Assembly (NCBI GenBank): GCA_964573995.1
Contig: CAZNLH010000006.1
Coordinates: 1-64,000, forward strand
Direction: 5' to 3'
Source of the DNA: CAZNLH01 sp964573995
Lineage (GTDB): Bacteria; Gemmatimonadota; CAZMKB01; CAZNLH01
Length of the DNA: 64,000 nucleotides
Shown: piece by piece, positions 1-8,860 of the stretch
Layout of the letters: every line of letters starts with the position of its first letter
Position numbering within the stretch: the stretch's first letter is position 1
The notes under the pieces: model-generated
The model's database searches: none
Seen by the model: the letters and a program-made list of their open reading frames with translations, nothing else
What the model was told of the DNA's origin: nothing
Position numbers and translations under genes: made by a program

Positions 1-551
1 TTTGAGACAAGGGAATTATCTATGTTACGCAATGCGAAAGCGAACTTTGAATTATTAACGATATGCTGAATAACATCTATCATGACAACCAGGTCGAACT
101 CCCCGTCTATCTTGTCCACCGTAATATCTCTCTTGATGAAATTGTACCTTGGAAACATTTCTCTCAGCATTGGGAACAGGACATCGGTAATATCTACACC
201 CGTATAATTCATTACCCCTTGCCGATAAAGGATCTTTGTATAGAATCCAGTCCCACAACCAATTTCCAGAACTCTTAGATCCTTAAAACTAATACCTTCC
301 CTCAGGCATAAGTTCAAGAACACCTCGGACGACTCGGCGTATAGCCTGATATTATCGTCCTCAGACAGACTTTCATCCCCAGCCCCTCTCAATGATCGGC
401 CATACTTGGAAAATCTATCCGCCCAATATCTTCCAGCGTCATAGTCATCTCCCCTTCCATACTTGATGCGCCCTACGGTCAGTTTATATAATACACGCCT
501 GAAGAAATCTACGGGATTGTTCCTAATACTAAGAAAAATGTTTTCTTTCAA
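1..551 (-). CDS. SAM-dependent methyltransferase, C-terminus cut by window edge
   Basis: Class I SAM-dependent methyltransferase, running off the left edge of the window, so only about 183 residues are present. The SAM-binding motif I reads VLEIGCGTGFYT, followed by an acidic strand end (YTGVDITD) and a later DLVVMIDVIQHI strand that fits motif IV. I place the start at a TTG (549-551) because a GGAGG lies five bases upstream and an in-frame stop lies only a few codons further out; no ATG is available nearby. The N-terminal part (RYWADRFSKYG) resembles small-molecule or glycan methyltransferases. It sits in the same direction as a glycosyltransferase and another methyltransferase, which suggests a glycan or lipid context, but the substrate cannot be read from the sequence. 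Confidence 0.8.
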   Translation of the reverse strand, partial: MKENIFLSIRNNPVDFFRRVLYKLTVGRIKYGRGDDYDAGRYWADRFSKYGRSLRGAGDESLSEDDNIRLYAESSEVFLNLCLREGISFKDLRVLEIGCGTGFYTKILYRQGVMNYTGVDITDVLFPMLREMFPRYNFIKRDITVDKIDGEFDLVVMIDVIQHIVNNSKFAFALRNIDNSLVS

Positions 552-629
552 GAAATCCTCCGAGTATCTTCGCTTCGCCCAATAAGTGTCGCAGATAATT
601 CACGTCGCTTCTAAATACCACCGCCAAGG

Positions 630-2054
630 CTACTTATTCCCGTATAATGCAATAATCGCCTTCTCCGCCTCCTCCTTCGTCCTGATCCTCCCCTCCAACT
701 GGAGGTCCTCGACGTGGGTCAGGATCTCCTTGAAGAGCGGCCCGGGCGTGAAACCGAGCCTGATCAGGTCACGACCTGTCAAGAGCCTCGACACGGGGAG
801 GGGCTCCTCGGCTATCTCCAGGAGTCTTTCACGACAGAATTCGTAATTACTCAGGTCGCCGTGACTGGCCAGGCAGTCGAGCCGGTGGAGTTCCAGATGT
901 TGATCAAAGTTCTCCATCGTCAGGAACCTCTTCAGGGTGCTCCGGCGCATCTTGCGTACCTCGATGAACTTCAAGTGGTTCCTTACCAGGGAGACGACCC
1001 GGCGGTTCTGCACCTTCGAGAATCGGAGCCGCTTCATTATTTGCTCCGACATCCCGGCACCTACCGCCGCATGGTTGTTGAACCGGATACGATCCGCGCG
1101 CTCCATGGTGCTTGGTTTCCCTATATCATGCAGGAGGACGCCAAGCGCAAGTTCGATCGAAACCACGGAATGTCTACATCCCAACAGGCGACTCTCGGGA
1201 GGCACCTCCCTTATGGTACCGTCCTCACGGGGAGCCTCCCGGGCTGTCACTTCCGTGCCGGGGCCGGCCCTTGAGGCATCGCTCATGATTTCAAGCATGA
1301 GCAGGGTATGGGTCAGGACATCGCCCTCGGGGTGGAAGGCCGGAGGCTGTTCGATCCCATCCATTGCGGAGACTTCGGGAAGGATGACCTCCATTACGCC
1401 CAGTTCGTGCATAAGGCTCATTCCCACATGCGGGTAAGGGCCCATGAGGATCTTGATCACTTCATCCCGTATCCGTTCGGCACTGACACTCTTTACCAGC
1501 GGAGCTATCCCGGTGATCGCCGCCCTTGTCTCGTCTTCGATCGGAAAGCGAAAGCGCGAGGAGAATCGGATGCCCCGGAGTATCCTCAGCCTATCCTCCC
1601 GGAACCTTTCTTCCGGATCACCGATGCTCCTGATGATGCCCCTTCGGATATCCTCCCTCCCCCCCACGTAGTCCAGGTACCTGTCGTCAATCGGGTCGTA
1701 GAATATTCCGTTTATAGTGAAGTCCCTGCGATGGGCGTCTTCCTCCTCATCGGTAAACTCGATGCTGGAAGGGCGCCTCCCGTCCAGGTATGCACCCTCC
1801 CTCCGGAACGTGGTCACCTCGAATTTATCTCCACCGACCACCACGACAACTACTCCGAACTCCCGGCCCACCGGAATGACGATGTCGAACAGGCCGATCA
1901 CATCGCCAGGCAGTGCGTCAGTCGCGATATCATAGTCTACCGGTCGCTTTCCCATGAGCATGTCACGGACACACCCTCCGGCGAAATATGCCTTGTAACC
2001 CCTTCTCCGGAGGGTCATTACGACCAATTCCGCCTTTTCACGAAGGTCTTCCAT
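630..2054 (-). CDS. cca: CCA tRNA nucleotidyltransferase / poly(A) polymerase family with HD domain
   Basis: Class II nucleotidyltransferase of the CCA-adding enzyme/poly(A) polymerase family, which adds or repairs the 3' CCA of tRNA. The head domain has GGCVRD and the metal-binding DYDIATDA; the ERFREDRLRILRGIRFSSRF segment is the usual ATP/tRNA-binding neck. A C-terminal HD domain (LLHDIGKPST) is present. Between neck and HD domain there is an insert of about 45 residues rich in Arg, Glu and Pro that is not usual for the family. Both tRNAs in this window encode CCA, so repair rather than obligate addition, or polyadenylation, is possible. The ATG at 2052-2054 follows GGAAG; a TTG at 2067-2069 is an alternative. 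It overlaps the glycosyltransferase end by 17 bases. Confidence 0.88.
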   Translation of the reverse strand: MEDLREKAELVVMTLRRRGYKAYFAGGCVRDMLMGKRPVDYDIATDALPGDVIGLFDIVIPVGREFGVVVVVVGGDKFEVTTFRREGAYLDGRRPSSIEFTDEEEDAHRRDFTINGIFYDPIDDRYLDYVGGREDIRRGIIRSIGDPEERFREDRLRILRGIRFSSRFRFPIEDETRAAITGIAPLVKSVSAERIRDEVIKILMGPYPHVGMSLMHELGVMEVILPEVSAMDGIEQPPAFHPEGDVLTHTLLMLEIMSDASRAGPGTEVTAREAPREDGTIREVPPESRLLGCRHSVVSIELALGVLLHDIGKPSTMERADRIRFNNHAAVGAGMSEQIMKRLRFSKVQNRRVVSLVRNHLKFIEVRKMRRSTLKRFLTMENFDQHLELHRLDCLASHGDLSNYEFCRERLLEIAEEPLPVSRLLTGRDLIRLGFTPGPLFKEILTHVEDLQLEGRIRTKEEAEKAIIALYGNK

Positions 2055-3168
2055 GGTCTTCCGAAACAACTGTCTCCATCAACTCAATCGTCCGGTCAGC
2101 GGCATCTTCCCAACTGAACCTATTCGCCCACTTTCGCGCCTCCTCTGAAAACCTGTGCCTGAGTTTCGGATCTGTAAGTAGCACAATCGACCGATCCACC
2201 AATTCCCCCTTATCTCGGTCCGAGACCAGGAAGCCGGTCCTTCCATGAACCACGGATTCGCGCAATCCCGGTGAATCCGTTGATACCACGGGACAACCGC
2301 AGGCCTGGGCCTCCACGTTGGTAAGCCCCCATCCCTCTTTCTCGGATGTGTTCACTACCAGGGAGGCCCCCCGAAGGAGTTTGACCTTCTCCTCGCTTGA
2401 CACCCGCCCATGGAAGAAGACATCTCCCGCGAGCCCCATTCGGCGGCTCGCCTTCTCGAGCGCCGGCCGGTAATCTCCATCTCCCGCGATAACGAGGCGG
2501 ATCCCCTCCACGCGATCCCTTATATCCTTGAAGGCCTCGAGTGCGAGTTCAACCCGCTTGTAGCGCTTGAGGCGGCCCAGGTAGAGGATGTAGGGCGGGC
2601 CAGTCTCTTCCCTCTCACCAGGCCCCGCCGTATACAGATCGTGATCGAGTCCGCAATAGACAACGTAGATGTGTTCGGGGGGAATACCTCTTGCCACCAG
2701 GTCTGCCTTCGTGGACTCAGAGATCACCTCGAACCTGGCCTCCCGATAGACGTGGCGGAGAGCAACCTCCCACGCGTATACATAGAGGGCGAGCGGCCAC
2801 CTCACTTCGTGGAATACGGTCGTGCCGAAGAGGTGGGGGACGATGACCATCTCGGGTACATCGCAAAAGAGTGGGACGTAAAAAGGAATCTTGTTGATAT
2901 CCTCTACCAGGATGTCGTAGTCACCGAGCCGGAGCAACTTCCGGAGCGTCATCATGACCACGTAATTGAAGTTGTAACGTCCACCACGGCGGATGATACG
3001 AATTCCGTCAAGGACTTCTTCGCTGCGGGCGGATCGGTAAGAAGAACAAAGGAGGTTCACCGTGTGGCCCCTCTCGGCTATCCTCCGAAAGATCTCCCGC
3101 AGGTGCACCTCGGCACCACCGGCCTGAGGATTGGCCCAGTCCTGCCAGTTCACCAAGAGGATTCTCAT
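2038..3168 (-). CDS. Glycosyltransferase family 4
   Basis: GT-B fold retaining glycosyltransferase of family GT4, about 376 residues, the usual length. The N-terminal Rossmann half begins MRILLVNWQDW and has the GGAEVHL acceptor-side motif. The C-terminal half carries YILYLGRLKRYKRVE and the EX7E nucleotide-sugar site in EKEGWGLTNVEAQACG. No signal peptide or membrane span is seen, so it works at the cytoplasmic face, transferring a sugar from an NDP-sugar to a lipid or glycan acceptor. It starts one base after the stop of the methyltransferase at 3170-3976, so the two are almost certainly co-translated. The specific sugar and acceptor cannot be inferred. Confidence 0.9.
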   Translation of the reverse strand: MRILLVNWQDWANPQAGGAEVHLREIFRRIAERGHTVNLLCSSYRSARSEEVLDGIRIIRRGGRYNFNYVVMMTLRKLLRLGDYDILVEDINKIPFYVPLFCDVPEMVIVPHLFGTTVFHEVRWPLALYVYAWEVALRHVYREARFEVISESTKADLVARGIPPEHIYVVYCGLDHDLYTAGPGEREETGPPYILYLGRLKRYKRVELALEAFKDIRDRVEGIRLVIAGDGDYRPALEKASRRMGLAGDVFFHGRVSSEEKVKLLRGASLVVNTSEKEGWGLTNVEAQACGCPVVSTDSPGLRESVVHGRTGFLVSDRDKGELVDRSIVLLTDPKLRHRFSEEARKWANRFSWEDAADRTIELMETVVSEDHGRPS

Positions 3169-3169
3169 C

Positions 3170-3976
3170 TCACCGGTCCAGTTTCCTGCCGATCACGCCG
3201 ATCACGTGAAAGGTATAGAATAAGGGCCTTTTTTCCCTCAACCAGCACTTCACACGCGTCCTGGCCCTGTGTATCGCCGGGAAGGGCCCCCTCGGATAGA
3301 GAGGCACCTCGATCCCCACACTGAATAGGACTTCTCGACATAGACGATAGAACATGCTTGGGGCCATCCAATCGCCGTAAGCGAGGACCGGATCGAATCG
3401 ATGCCTTCTTACAAGGTGTTCAAGTTCCCTTATGCTATACTGCGTCTCCCAACCCGCAAACCACCGGTTGAGGCGGATCATGGCCATCTTCAGGAGCGTA
3501 TAAGGGTGATAGAGTTGGGGGACATCGACCAGGAGAATACCGCCACTCCGCAGGACGCGACGGTTCTCCTCCAACAAAAGGCTTGGGTCACGGAAGTGCT
3601 CCATCAGTCCCTGATGGAAGACCACGTCGATAACGCGATCCTTTATGGGCAGTGCCAGGGCATCCCCGCAAATCAGGCTCGGTGGCTTGAGATCTGCCGT
3701 CACCTGGGACTTCACCAACAATAATGGAGTCAGTGTATAATCGAGGATTAGGTTGTTCGCCCCGGCCTCCGCCATCTCAAGACTGTCCCGTCCGCTCCCG
3801 CCACCGATCTCAAGGACGCATTTCCCTTTGATATCCACCACCTTCGACAGGTTGCGGTATACCCTACCCTCATTGGAATAGACTTTCCGTATATCGCGGT
3901 CTCTTCCCCAGAACCTGTCCCATAGCCCCCGGCTTCCTCCTTCAACCCCGCGATCGGTGCCGGCAACCTTCCTCAT
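3170..3976 (-). CDS. SAM-dependent methyltransferase
   Basis: Class I methyltransferase of 268 residues. Motif I is VLEIGGGSGRDSLEMAEAGA; the later DVVFHQGLMEHFRDP strand and GGILLVDVPQ match the methyltransferase type 11 pattern. The C-terminal third contains arginine-rich amphipathic segments rather than a clear membrane span. It overlaps the upstream phosphoesterase by the four bases ATGA and is followed after one base by the GT4 gene, so it belongs to a small glycan or lipid modification unit. It is a separate family member from the partial methyltransferase at the window edge. The substrate is unknown. Confidence 0.87.
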   Translation of the reverse strand: MRKVAGTDRGVEGGSRGLWDRFWGRDRDIRKVYSNEGRVYRNLSKVVDIKGKCVLEIGGGSGRDSLEMAEAGANNLILDYTLTPLLLVKSQVTADLKPPSLICGDALALPIKDRVIDVVFHQGLMEHFRDPSLLLEENRRVLRSGGILLVDVPQLYHPYTLLKMAMIRLNRWFAGWETQYSIRELEHLVRRHRFDPVLAYGDWMAPSMFYRLCREVLFSVGIEVPLYPRGPFPAIHRARTRVKCWLREKRPLFYTFHVIGVIGRKLDR

Positions 3977-4707
3977 CGCCCAATCGACAACCGTAGGGCC
4001 AATTCCCTTGGGATCGAGGTCTCCAGGATATCGCGCTGCGCACTCCTCACATTATAGGGAACACGCTGATATTCGATTCTCTGCGCGGCGTTGTCATAGA
4101 TCACGAAACAGGCGTCGGGGTTACCATCACGTGGTTGGCCGACACTCCCCACGTTTACGATATAACGTTGATGAGGAGAGAGGTCCAACTCGCTGATGCG
4201 TTGACTGACGACACGCCGGTCCTCGAGCGTGAAGACGACCGGGTAGTGAGTGTGCCCATAGAACAGGATCTCTTCTCCCGTCGCCTTGAACTCGACCGCG
4301 GCATCGAGGGAAGAGAATACATACTTCCACGCCCCGGGATCGGAGAACGTGGAATGGGTCCCGGCGTAGCCTCCTCCGTTGAATAAATAGGGAAGGCCCT
4401 CCAGGTATCCGGACTCCCGGTCGGTGATAGCATCCCTGGTCCATTCGATTGCCGACTTCGCCACGGGATTGAAATCCTCAACCGAGCCCCGGCCGGTCGC
4501 CGCCGCATCGTGATTCCCGAGGAGGACCGACCTGCAGGTCTCCCAAACGAGGGTGACACACTCAACAGGCCTCGCACCATAGCCGACTACATCGCCCAGG
4601 CACAGCACCTGATCAACACCAAGCCTCTTGATGGCCGCGATCACTGCCTCCAGCGCCTGGATGTTTCCGTGGACATCTGATATGATGGCATTACGCAAGA
4701 AGAACAC
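3973..4707 (-). CDS. Calcineurin-like metallophosphoesterase (YfcE/MJ0936 type)
   Basis: Two-metal phosphoesterase of 244 residues. The metal-ligand motifs are in order: SDVHGN (DxH), CLGDVVGYG (GDxxG), LLGNHD (GNHD) and FYGHTH (GHTH). This is the compact cytoplasmic YfcE/MJ0936-like form that hydrolyses phosphodiesters or phosphoproteins; the physiological substrate is not known. The start is GTG (4705-4707), lying just downstream of a terminator-like hairpin at 4710-4735; a TTG twelve bases further in is an alternative. Its stop overlaps the following methyltransferase start by four bases, so it heads the methyltransferase-glycosyltransferase-cca run. Confidence 0.88.
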   Translation of the reverse strand: MFFLRNAIISDVHGNIQALEAVIAAIKRLGVDQVLCLGDVVGYGARPVECVTLVWETCRSVLLGNHDAAATGRGSVEDFNPVAKSAIEWTRDAITDRESGYLEGLPYLFNGGGYAGTHSTFSDPGAWKYVFSSLDAAVEFKATGEEILFYGHTHYPVVFTLEDRRVVSQRISELDLSPHQRYIVNVGSVGQPRDGNPDACFVIYDNAAQRIEYQRVPYNVRSAQRDILETSIPRELALRLSIGR

Positions 4708-4709
4708 CT

Positions 4710-4735
4710 AAAAGGAAAGGCCCCTTATACGGGCC
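4710..4735 (-). terminator. Intrinsic terminator after nusB
   Basis: On the minus strand the arms GGCCC (4731-4735) and GGGCC (4719-4723) enclose a seven-base loop and are followed by TTTCCTTTT. The stem is only five base pairs and the U-tract is interrupted, so termination may be partial. It marks the end of the fmdB-argS-rib-nusB run. Confidence 0.5.
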
Positions 4736-4762
4736 GATCAACAACAGGACCATGTCGCTCGA

Positions 4763-5179
4763 TCAGGTCGCCTTCATGTCAAGTCTCAGGATCGAGTCGA
4801 GCACACCGTTAACAAATCTCGGGGAATCGTTCCCCCCGAATATATGAGATAGGTTGATGGCCTCATCTATACTGACCTTCTCCGGTATATCAGGCAGAAA
4901 CAACAATTCACTGATCCCTATCCTGAGGATATTCCTGTCGATCATGGAGAGGCGCTCGATTCTCCAGTTCGAGACAGAATCCTCGATCATACGATCGACA
5001 TCCTTCCTGTGACCATCGTAGCACTTCAACAATCGCCTGGTGTACTCCCTTTTCTCCATGCTGGCCGTCGTCCGGTCCTTGAAAAAGGAATCAAATGTCT
5101 CCTGCAGGGCCTCGCCGGTAATCTCGTTGGCGTAGAGTATCTGGAGCGCCCAGATGCGTGCCTTAGTCCTTCGGCGCAT
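4763..5179 (-). CDS. nusB: Transcription antitermination factor NusB
   Basis: NusB is an all-helical RNA-binding protein that, with NusE (S10), binds boxA in rRNA leaders and supports antitermination. The 138-residue length is typical. Recognisable family features are the N-terminal RRRTKARIWALQILYA helix, the IERLSMIDRNILRIGISEL segment and the C-terminal SIDEAINLSHIFGGNDSPRFVNGVLD block. It overlaps ribH by 17 bases; ribH-nusB adjacency is conserved in many bacteria. It is the last gene before the terminator at 4710-4735. Confidence 0.95.
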   Translation of the reverse strand: MRRRTKARIWALQILYANEITGEALQETFDSFFKDRTTASMEKREYTRRLLKCYDGHRKDVDRMIEDSVSNWRIERLSMIDRNILRIGISELLFLPDIPEKVSIDEAINLSHIFGGNDSPRFVNGVLDSILRLDMKAT

Positions 5180-5651
5180 CTATCCTCCGCCCCAGTTCCT
5201 TGTTGAGATTGACCATTTCAATAGCGGCCAGTGCGGCGTCCCATCCCTTATTGCCGGCCTTGATTCCCGCCCTTTCCACAGCCTGCTCGATAGTGTCCGC
5301 CGTCAGGATTCCGAAGACAATCGGGATCCTTGAATGAACGGATATCTCCGAGAGGGCCCGGGCAACCTGGTTTGCGAGGAGATCGAAGTGAATCGTATCC
5401 CCGCGTATAAGCGCCCCAAGGGCCACGACGGCATCCGTCCCTGCGGACTCGGAAAGCGCGGCGCACACCTGGGGAATCTCGAAGGAGCCCGGGGTCATAT
5501 AGAGAGATATGTCATCTTCGCTTGCGCCATGTCGCACAAGGCAATCCCTCGCCCCCTCGATGAGATTATCGGTGATGAACCTGTTGAAACGCCCCGCTAC
5601 CAGTGAGAATTTGAAGCCAGCGGAATTCAACACACCTTCTATCTTCTTCAT
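5163..5651 (-). CDS. ribH: 6,7-dimethyl-8-ribityllumazine synthase
   Basis: Lumazine synthase condenses 5-amino-6-ribitylaminouracil with 3,4-dihydroxybutanone 4-phosphate, the penultimate step of riboflavin synthesis; the enzyme forms pentamers or 60-subunit capsids. The 162-residue protein has the expected RFNRFITDNLIEGA N-terminus, the TPGSFEIP substrate loop, GALIRGDTIHFD with the catalytic His, and the SRIPIVFGILTADTIEQA block with the conserved AGNKGWDAA near the end. Its start overlaps the ribBA stop by four bases (ATGA) and its end overlaps nusB, so translation is coupled on both sides. Confidence 0.96.
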   Translation of the reverse strand: MKKIEGVLNSAGFKFSLVAGRFNRFITDNLIEGARDCLVRHGASEDDISLYMTPGSFEIPQVCAALSESAGTDAVVALGALIRGDTIHFDLLANQVARALSEISVHSRIPIVFGILTADTIEQAVERAGIKAGNKGWDAALAAIEMVNLNKELGRRIDAPKD

Positions 5652-6997
5652 GATCTCTCCTCTCCGTTCGATCGCTGGCCACCTGTGGCATGGGTAATCC
5701 TCGACTTCTTCACCCGTCTTCCATCACGGCCTCGAGAATTCGGGCCGTCCGGGTACTCCGAAGCCTCGCTGACGGGGACCCGCTCACGTCGATCTACGAA
5801 CAACTTATGACCCATCTTCTCCTGCTTGGTGTTGAGATACTTTTCATTGTACTTGTTGGGCCTGACCGCAAGGGTGATCTGGTCGGAAATCTTCAGTCCA
5901 TATCCCTCCAGCCCCACCACCTTTTTCGGGTTGTTGGTCAATATGCGAATCGAAGAGAGGCCGAGGTCGGAGAGGATTTGCGCCCCAATTCCATAGTCCC
6001 GCAGATCCGCCTTGAAACCGAGTTTCTCGTTTGCTTCAACCGTGTCAAGCCCCTCGTCCTGCAACGCGTACGCCCTTATCTTGTTCACCAACCCGATTCC
6101 CCTCCCCTCCTGATGCATGTAGAGGAAGACACCATGTCCCTCCCTGTTTATCCATTCCAGGGCCCGCTCCATCTGTTCCCCGCAATCGCACCGCAAAGAA
6201 TGGAAGACGTCCCCTGTAACACACGAAGAGTGGACACGCACCAAGACATCCTTCCTGCCTGCAACCTCACCCTTGATCAGAGCGATGTGGTGTTCATCGT
6301 CAATGGTTGTTCCGTACAGGCAGAGTGTAAACTCGCCGAAGCGCGTGGGGAAGCGTGTCTTCGTGATCATCCTGACGAGTTTCTCGGTCCGGCGCCTGTA
6401 CTTGATCAGATCTTCAATGGTAATCAACTTGATCCCAAAATGCCGCGACAATTCCTTGAGTTTGGGTAGCCTCGCCATCTTCCCGTCGTCATCCATTATC
6501 TCGCACAGGACACCCGCATGCGACAGGCCTGCAAGACGGGCAAGATCCACCACTGCTTCCGTGTGGCCTGCTCTCCTCAATACGCCCCCTTCCTTCGCCA
6601 CCAGCGGGAACACATGCCCCGGCCTGGCCAGGTCGCCGGGGCCGGCACCCGGGTCGACAACCTTGCGAATCGTCGTCGCCCTGTCATGGGCGGATATCCC
6701 CGTCGTGGTTCCTTCCACGGCGTCTATGGTCACTGTAAAGGTAGTTCCATGCAGGGCGGTATTGTCATTGACCATCGGGTTTAGCCCGAGTTCCTCGGCC
6801 CTTTGAGCGGTCAAGGGAAGACATATCATGCCCCTTCCCTGACGGGCCATGAAATTTACATCTTCGGGGGTGACCTTGTCGGCGGACATGATGAAATCAC
6901 CCTCGTTTTCCCTCCCCTCATCATCCACTACAATCAGCATCCTTCCCTTCTTCATGTCTTCTATTGCTTCCGTAATATCTGCAAATGTCTCAGTCAT
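5648..6997 (-). CDS. ribBA: Bifunctional 3,4-DHBP synthase / GTP cyclohydrolase II, with C-terminal tail
   Basis: Fusion of RibB (3,4-dihydroxy-2-butanone-4-phosphate synthase) and RibA (GTP cyclohydrolase II), the two entry steps of riboflavin synthesis. RibB is the first half, with DDEGRENEGDFI, HGTTFTVTID and the HTEAVVDL block. RibA is the second half, with the zinc-binding cysteines in SSCVTGD and RCDCGEQ and the HQEGRGIGL loop. The frame continues about 50 residues past the usual NTKQEKMGH end; this extra tail is Arg/Ser/Gly-rich and looks disordered. The start is the ATG at 6995-6997 after GAGAGGAA, six codons inside the longest frame. The gap to ribE is 30 bases. Confidence 0.95.
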   Translation of the reverse strand: MTETFADITEAIEDMKKGRMLIVVDDEGRENEGDFIMSADKVTPEDVNFMARQGRGMICLPLTAQRAEELGLNPMVNDNTALHGTTFTVTIDAVEGTTTGISAHDRATTIRKVVDPGAGPGDLARPGHVFPLVAKEGGVLRRAGHTEAVVDLARLAGLSHAGVLCEIMDDDGKMARLPKLKELSRHFGIKLITIEDLIKYRRRTEKLVRMITKTRFPTRFGEFTLCLYGTTIDDEHHIALIKGEVAGRKDVLVRVHSSCVTGDVFHSLRCDCGEQMERALEWINREGHGVFLYMHQEGRGIGLVNKIRAYALQDEGLDTVEANEKLGFKADLRDYGIGAQILSDLGLSSIRILTNNPKKVVGLEGYGLKISDQITLAVRPNKYNEKYLNTKQEKMGHKLFVDRRERVPVSEASEYPDGPNSRGRDGRRVKKSRITHATGGQRSNGEERS

Positions 6998-7027
6998 AGA
7001 TTCCTCTCTCTCCACCCCACCATCTCG

Positions 7028-7690
7028 CTACGGTTCCTCCCGGCCTTTGCCGTTCATGACCGCCTCAGGTGTGATCGGTGGATACAAGCCTCCCCGGTTC
7101 GTATATGCCCAGAGGAGGGACTTCACATACTTCGCAACTATGTCGACCTCCAGGTTTATCAAATCGCCGTTGCGGCACCTTCCGAGGTTGGTACCCCGCA
7201 TCGTGGCCGGCACCAACGCCACCGATACCCCAATACCCTCCACCCCGGCAACCGTGAGGCTCACTCCGTTCAGTGCAATAGATCCCTTCACGACTATATA
7301 TTCCTTCAGCGCCGGAGGCACCTCCACAACAAGTTCGCCATACTCACCTGAACGACTAAGGGAACGGACCCTAATTACGGCATCCACGTGCCCCTGTACG
7401 ATGTGACCGCCAAGAAGCCCGGCCGGAGATACGGCGCGCTCCAGGTTTACCTCCCTCCCCGCCCGGTAATTAGCGATGATGCTCTTCTTCATGGTCTCTG
7501 GAGATATGTCCGCGGTGAACCGATCGCCACCGAAGGAGGTTACGGTTAGACATGTGCCATCTACGTTGATGCTTTCCCCCTCCCCGGCACCAGAGACCAC
7601 GACCGGCGCGAGCACCGACAGAAACGCTCCCCTGCCGCGTCTCTCAAACCGGACCACCCTTCCTGTGGTCTCAATGATGCCTGTGAACAT
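7028..7690 (-). CDS. ribE: Riboflavin synthase, alpha subunit
   Basis: Riboflavin synthase dismutates two lumazine molecules to riboflavin and 5-amino-6-ribitylaminouracil. The protein shows the internal duplication of two lumazine-binding barrels: the first starts MFTGIIETTG and has VDGTCLTVT, the second starts GGHIVQGHVD and has LNGVSLTVA. At 220 residues it is a normal length for the trimeric enzyme. It lies six bases after ribD and 30 before ribBA. The last dozen residues (AVMNGKGREEP) are a short polar tail. Confidence 0.95.
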   Translation of the reverse strand: MFTGIIETTGRVVRFERRGRGAFLSVLAPVVVSGAGEGESINVDGTCLTVTSFGGDRFTADISPETMKKSIIANYRAGREVNLERAVSPAGLLGGHIVQGHVDAVIRVRSLSRSGEYGELVVEVPPALKEYIVVKGSIALNGVSLTVAGVEGIGVSVALVPATMRGTNLGRCRNGDLINLEVDIVAKYVKSLLWAYTNRGGLYPPITPEAVMNGKGREEP

Positions 7691-7696
7691 AAGCCT

Positions 7697-8851
7697 TCAG
7701 GCCTCATCCATGCAGGCATTGTCGGGATATCCGATCATCAGCATATCTCCTCCGAGACGGATGCTATCGAAGTTCATCACTCTTACAGCCTCGTCGATGG
7801 TCTTGATTCCAAGTTCATCGAAACTCGGATAAGAACTCCCACCCCCGATGATGACGGGCCCTATAAAGATGAACAACTTGTCCACCAGCCCACGCGAGAG
7901 AAATGAAGTGAAAAGCTTCGTCCCTCCCTCCACGAGTACCGACGACACTCCCTTACGAAATAGATCACCAAGTACTTCAAGAAGGTCCAGGCGGCCGCCT
8001 CGACCCTTGAGAATCCTTATCGATACCCCCTCCTTCTCCAGGTAAGGATACCTTCCATCCGCGAGATTGCTCACGGAGGTATAAATAAGCGTCCCGAACC
8101 CCCCGGATGCATCAAGGACTCTTGCCGTCGAGGGGATCTTCAGGTTGCTGTCCAGGACCACCCTGAGCGGGGGCCTGCTACAATCTACTTCACGAACGGT
8201 CAATCTGGGATCATCCGTGAGCACGGTGCCTATGCCGACCATAACCGCGGCGTACTCGTCTCTCAATCGATGGACGAACTTCCGTGATTCAATCCCCGTA
8301 ATCCACTTGGAACTCCCCAAGCCGGTAGCGATCCTCCCATCTATGCTCTGTGCGATCTTCAGCGCGACGAAGGGTAACGAGGTGCTTATGTTCTTTATGT
8401 ACACCTCGTTCAATCGAACCGCTTCCTCCTCGAGGAGCCCCACTGTAACATCGATTCCCGCCTCTACCAGCCGCTTCAGTCCGCTTCCATCGACACGCGG
8501 GTTGGGGTCTTTCATGGAGCAAACGACCCTCTCTATCCCGGCTGCGATAATGGCCTCGGTACACGGAGGCGTGTTTCCCTGATGATTGCACGGCTCCAGG
8601 TTTACGTAGAGCGTGCCCCCACCAGCTGCATCCCCTGCCGCCCTCAGGGCAATGTCCTCCGCATGGGGTTCGCCCGCTCGATGATGGTATCCTTCTCCCA
8701 CGACCTTCCCCTCCCGAACGATCACTGCACCTACCATCGGGTTGGGAAATGTCCTTCCCCTTCCCCGCATAGCCAGGTCAAAGGTCTTCCGCATCAGGGA
8801 AATCTCTTCTCCCGCCTTATCCATGGCCCGCTTTGTCCCGATTCCTTCCAT
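7697..8851 (-). CDS. ribD: Bifunctional pyrimidine deaminase / reductase RibD
   Basis: RibD performs the deaminase and reductase steps between GTP cyclohydrolase II and lumazine synthase. The N-terminal deaminase has the zinc motif HAE followed by LEPCNHQGNTPPCTEAI (PCxHxGxTPPC family pattern). The C-terminal reductase begins at FVALKIAQSIDGRIA and has SKWITG and the LVEGGTKLFTSFL NADPH-site block. The longest frame starts MEGIGTK; family length suggests the real start may instead be the ATG at 8824 or 8794, the latter preceded by GGAGAAGAGA. It is nine bases after purM, leaving no room for an FMN riboswitch. Confidence 0.94.
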   Translation of the reverse strand: MEGIGTKRAMDKAGEEISLMRKTFDLAMRGRGRTFPNPMVGAVIVREGKVVGEGYHHRAGEPHAEDIALRAAGDAAGGGTLYVNLEPCNHQGNTPPCTEAIIAAGIERVVCSMKDPNPRVDGSGLKRLVEAGIDVTVGLLEEEAVRLNEVYIKNISTSLPFVALKIAQSIDGRIATGLGSSKWITGIESRKFVHRLRDEYAAVMVGIGTVLTDDPRLTVREVDCSRPPLRVVLDSNLKIPSTARVLDASGGFGTLIYTSVSNLADGRYPYLEKEGVSIRILKGRGGRLDLLEVLGDLFRKGVSSVLVEGGTKLFTSFLSRGLVDKLFIFIGPVIIGGGSSYPSFDELGIKTIDEAVRVMNFDSIRLGGDMLMIGYPDNACMDEA

Positions 8852-8860
8852 TCAACACGA

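Noticed and set aside
8852..8860. FMN riboswitch before ribD
   Set aside because: Only nine bases separate purM and ribD, and no FMN aptamer consensus was seen elsewhere upstream.
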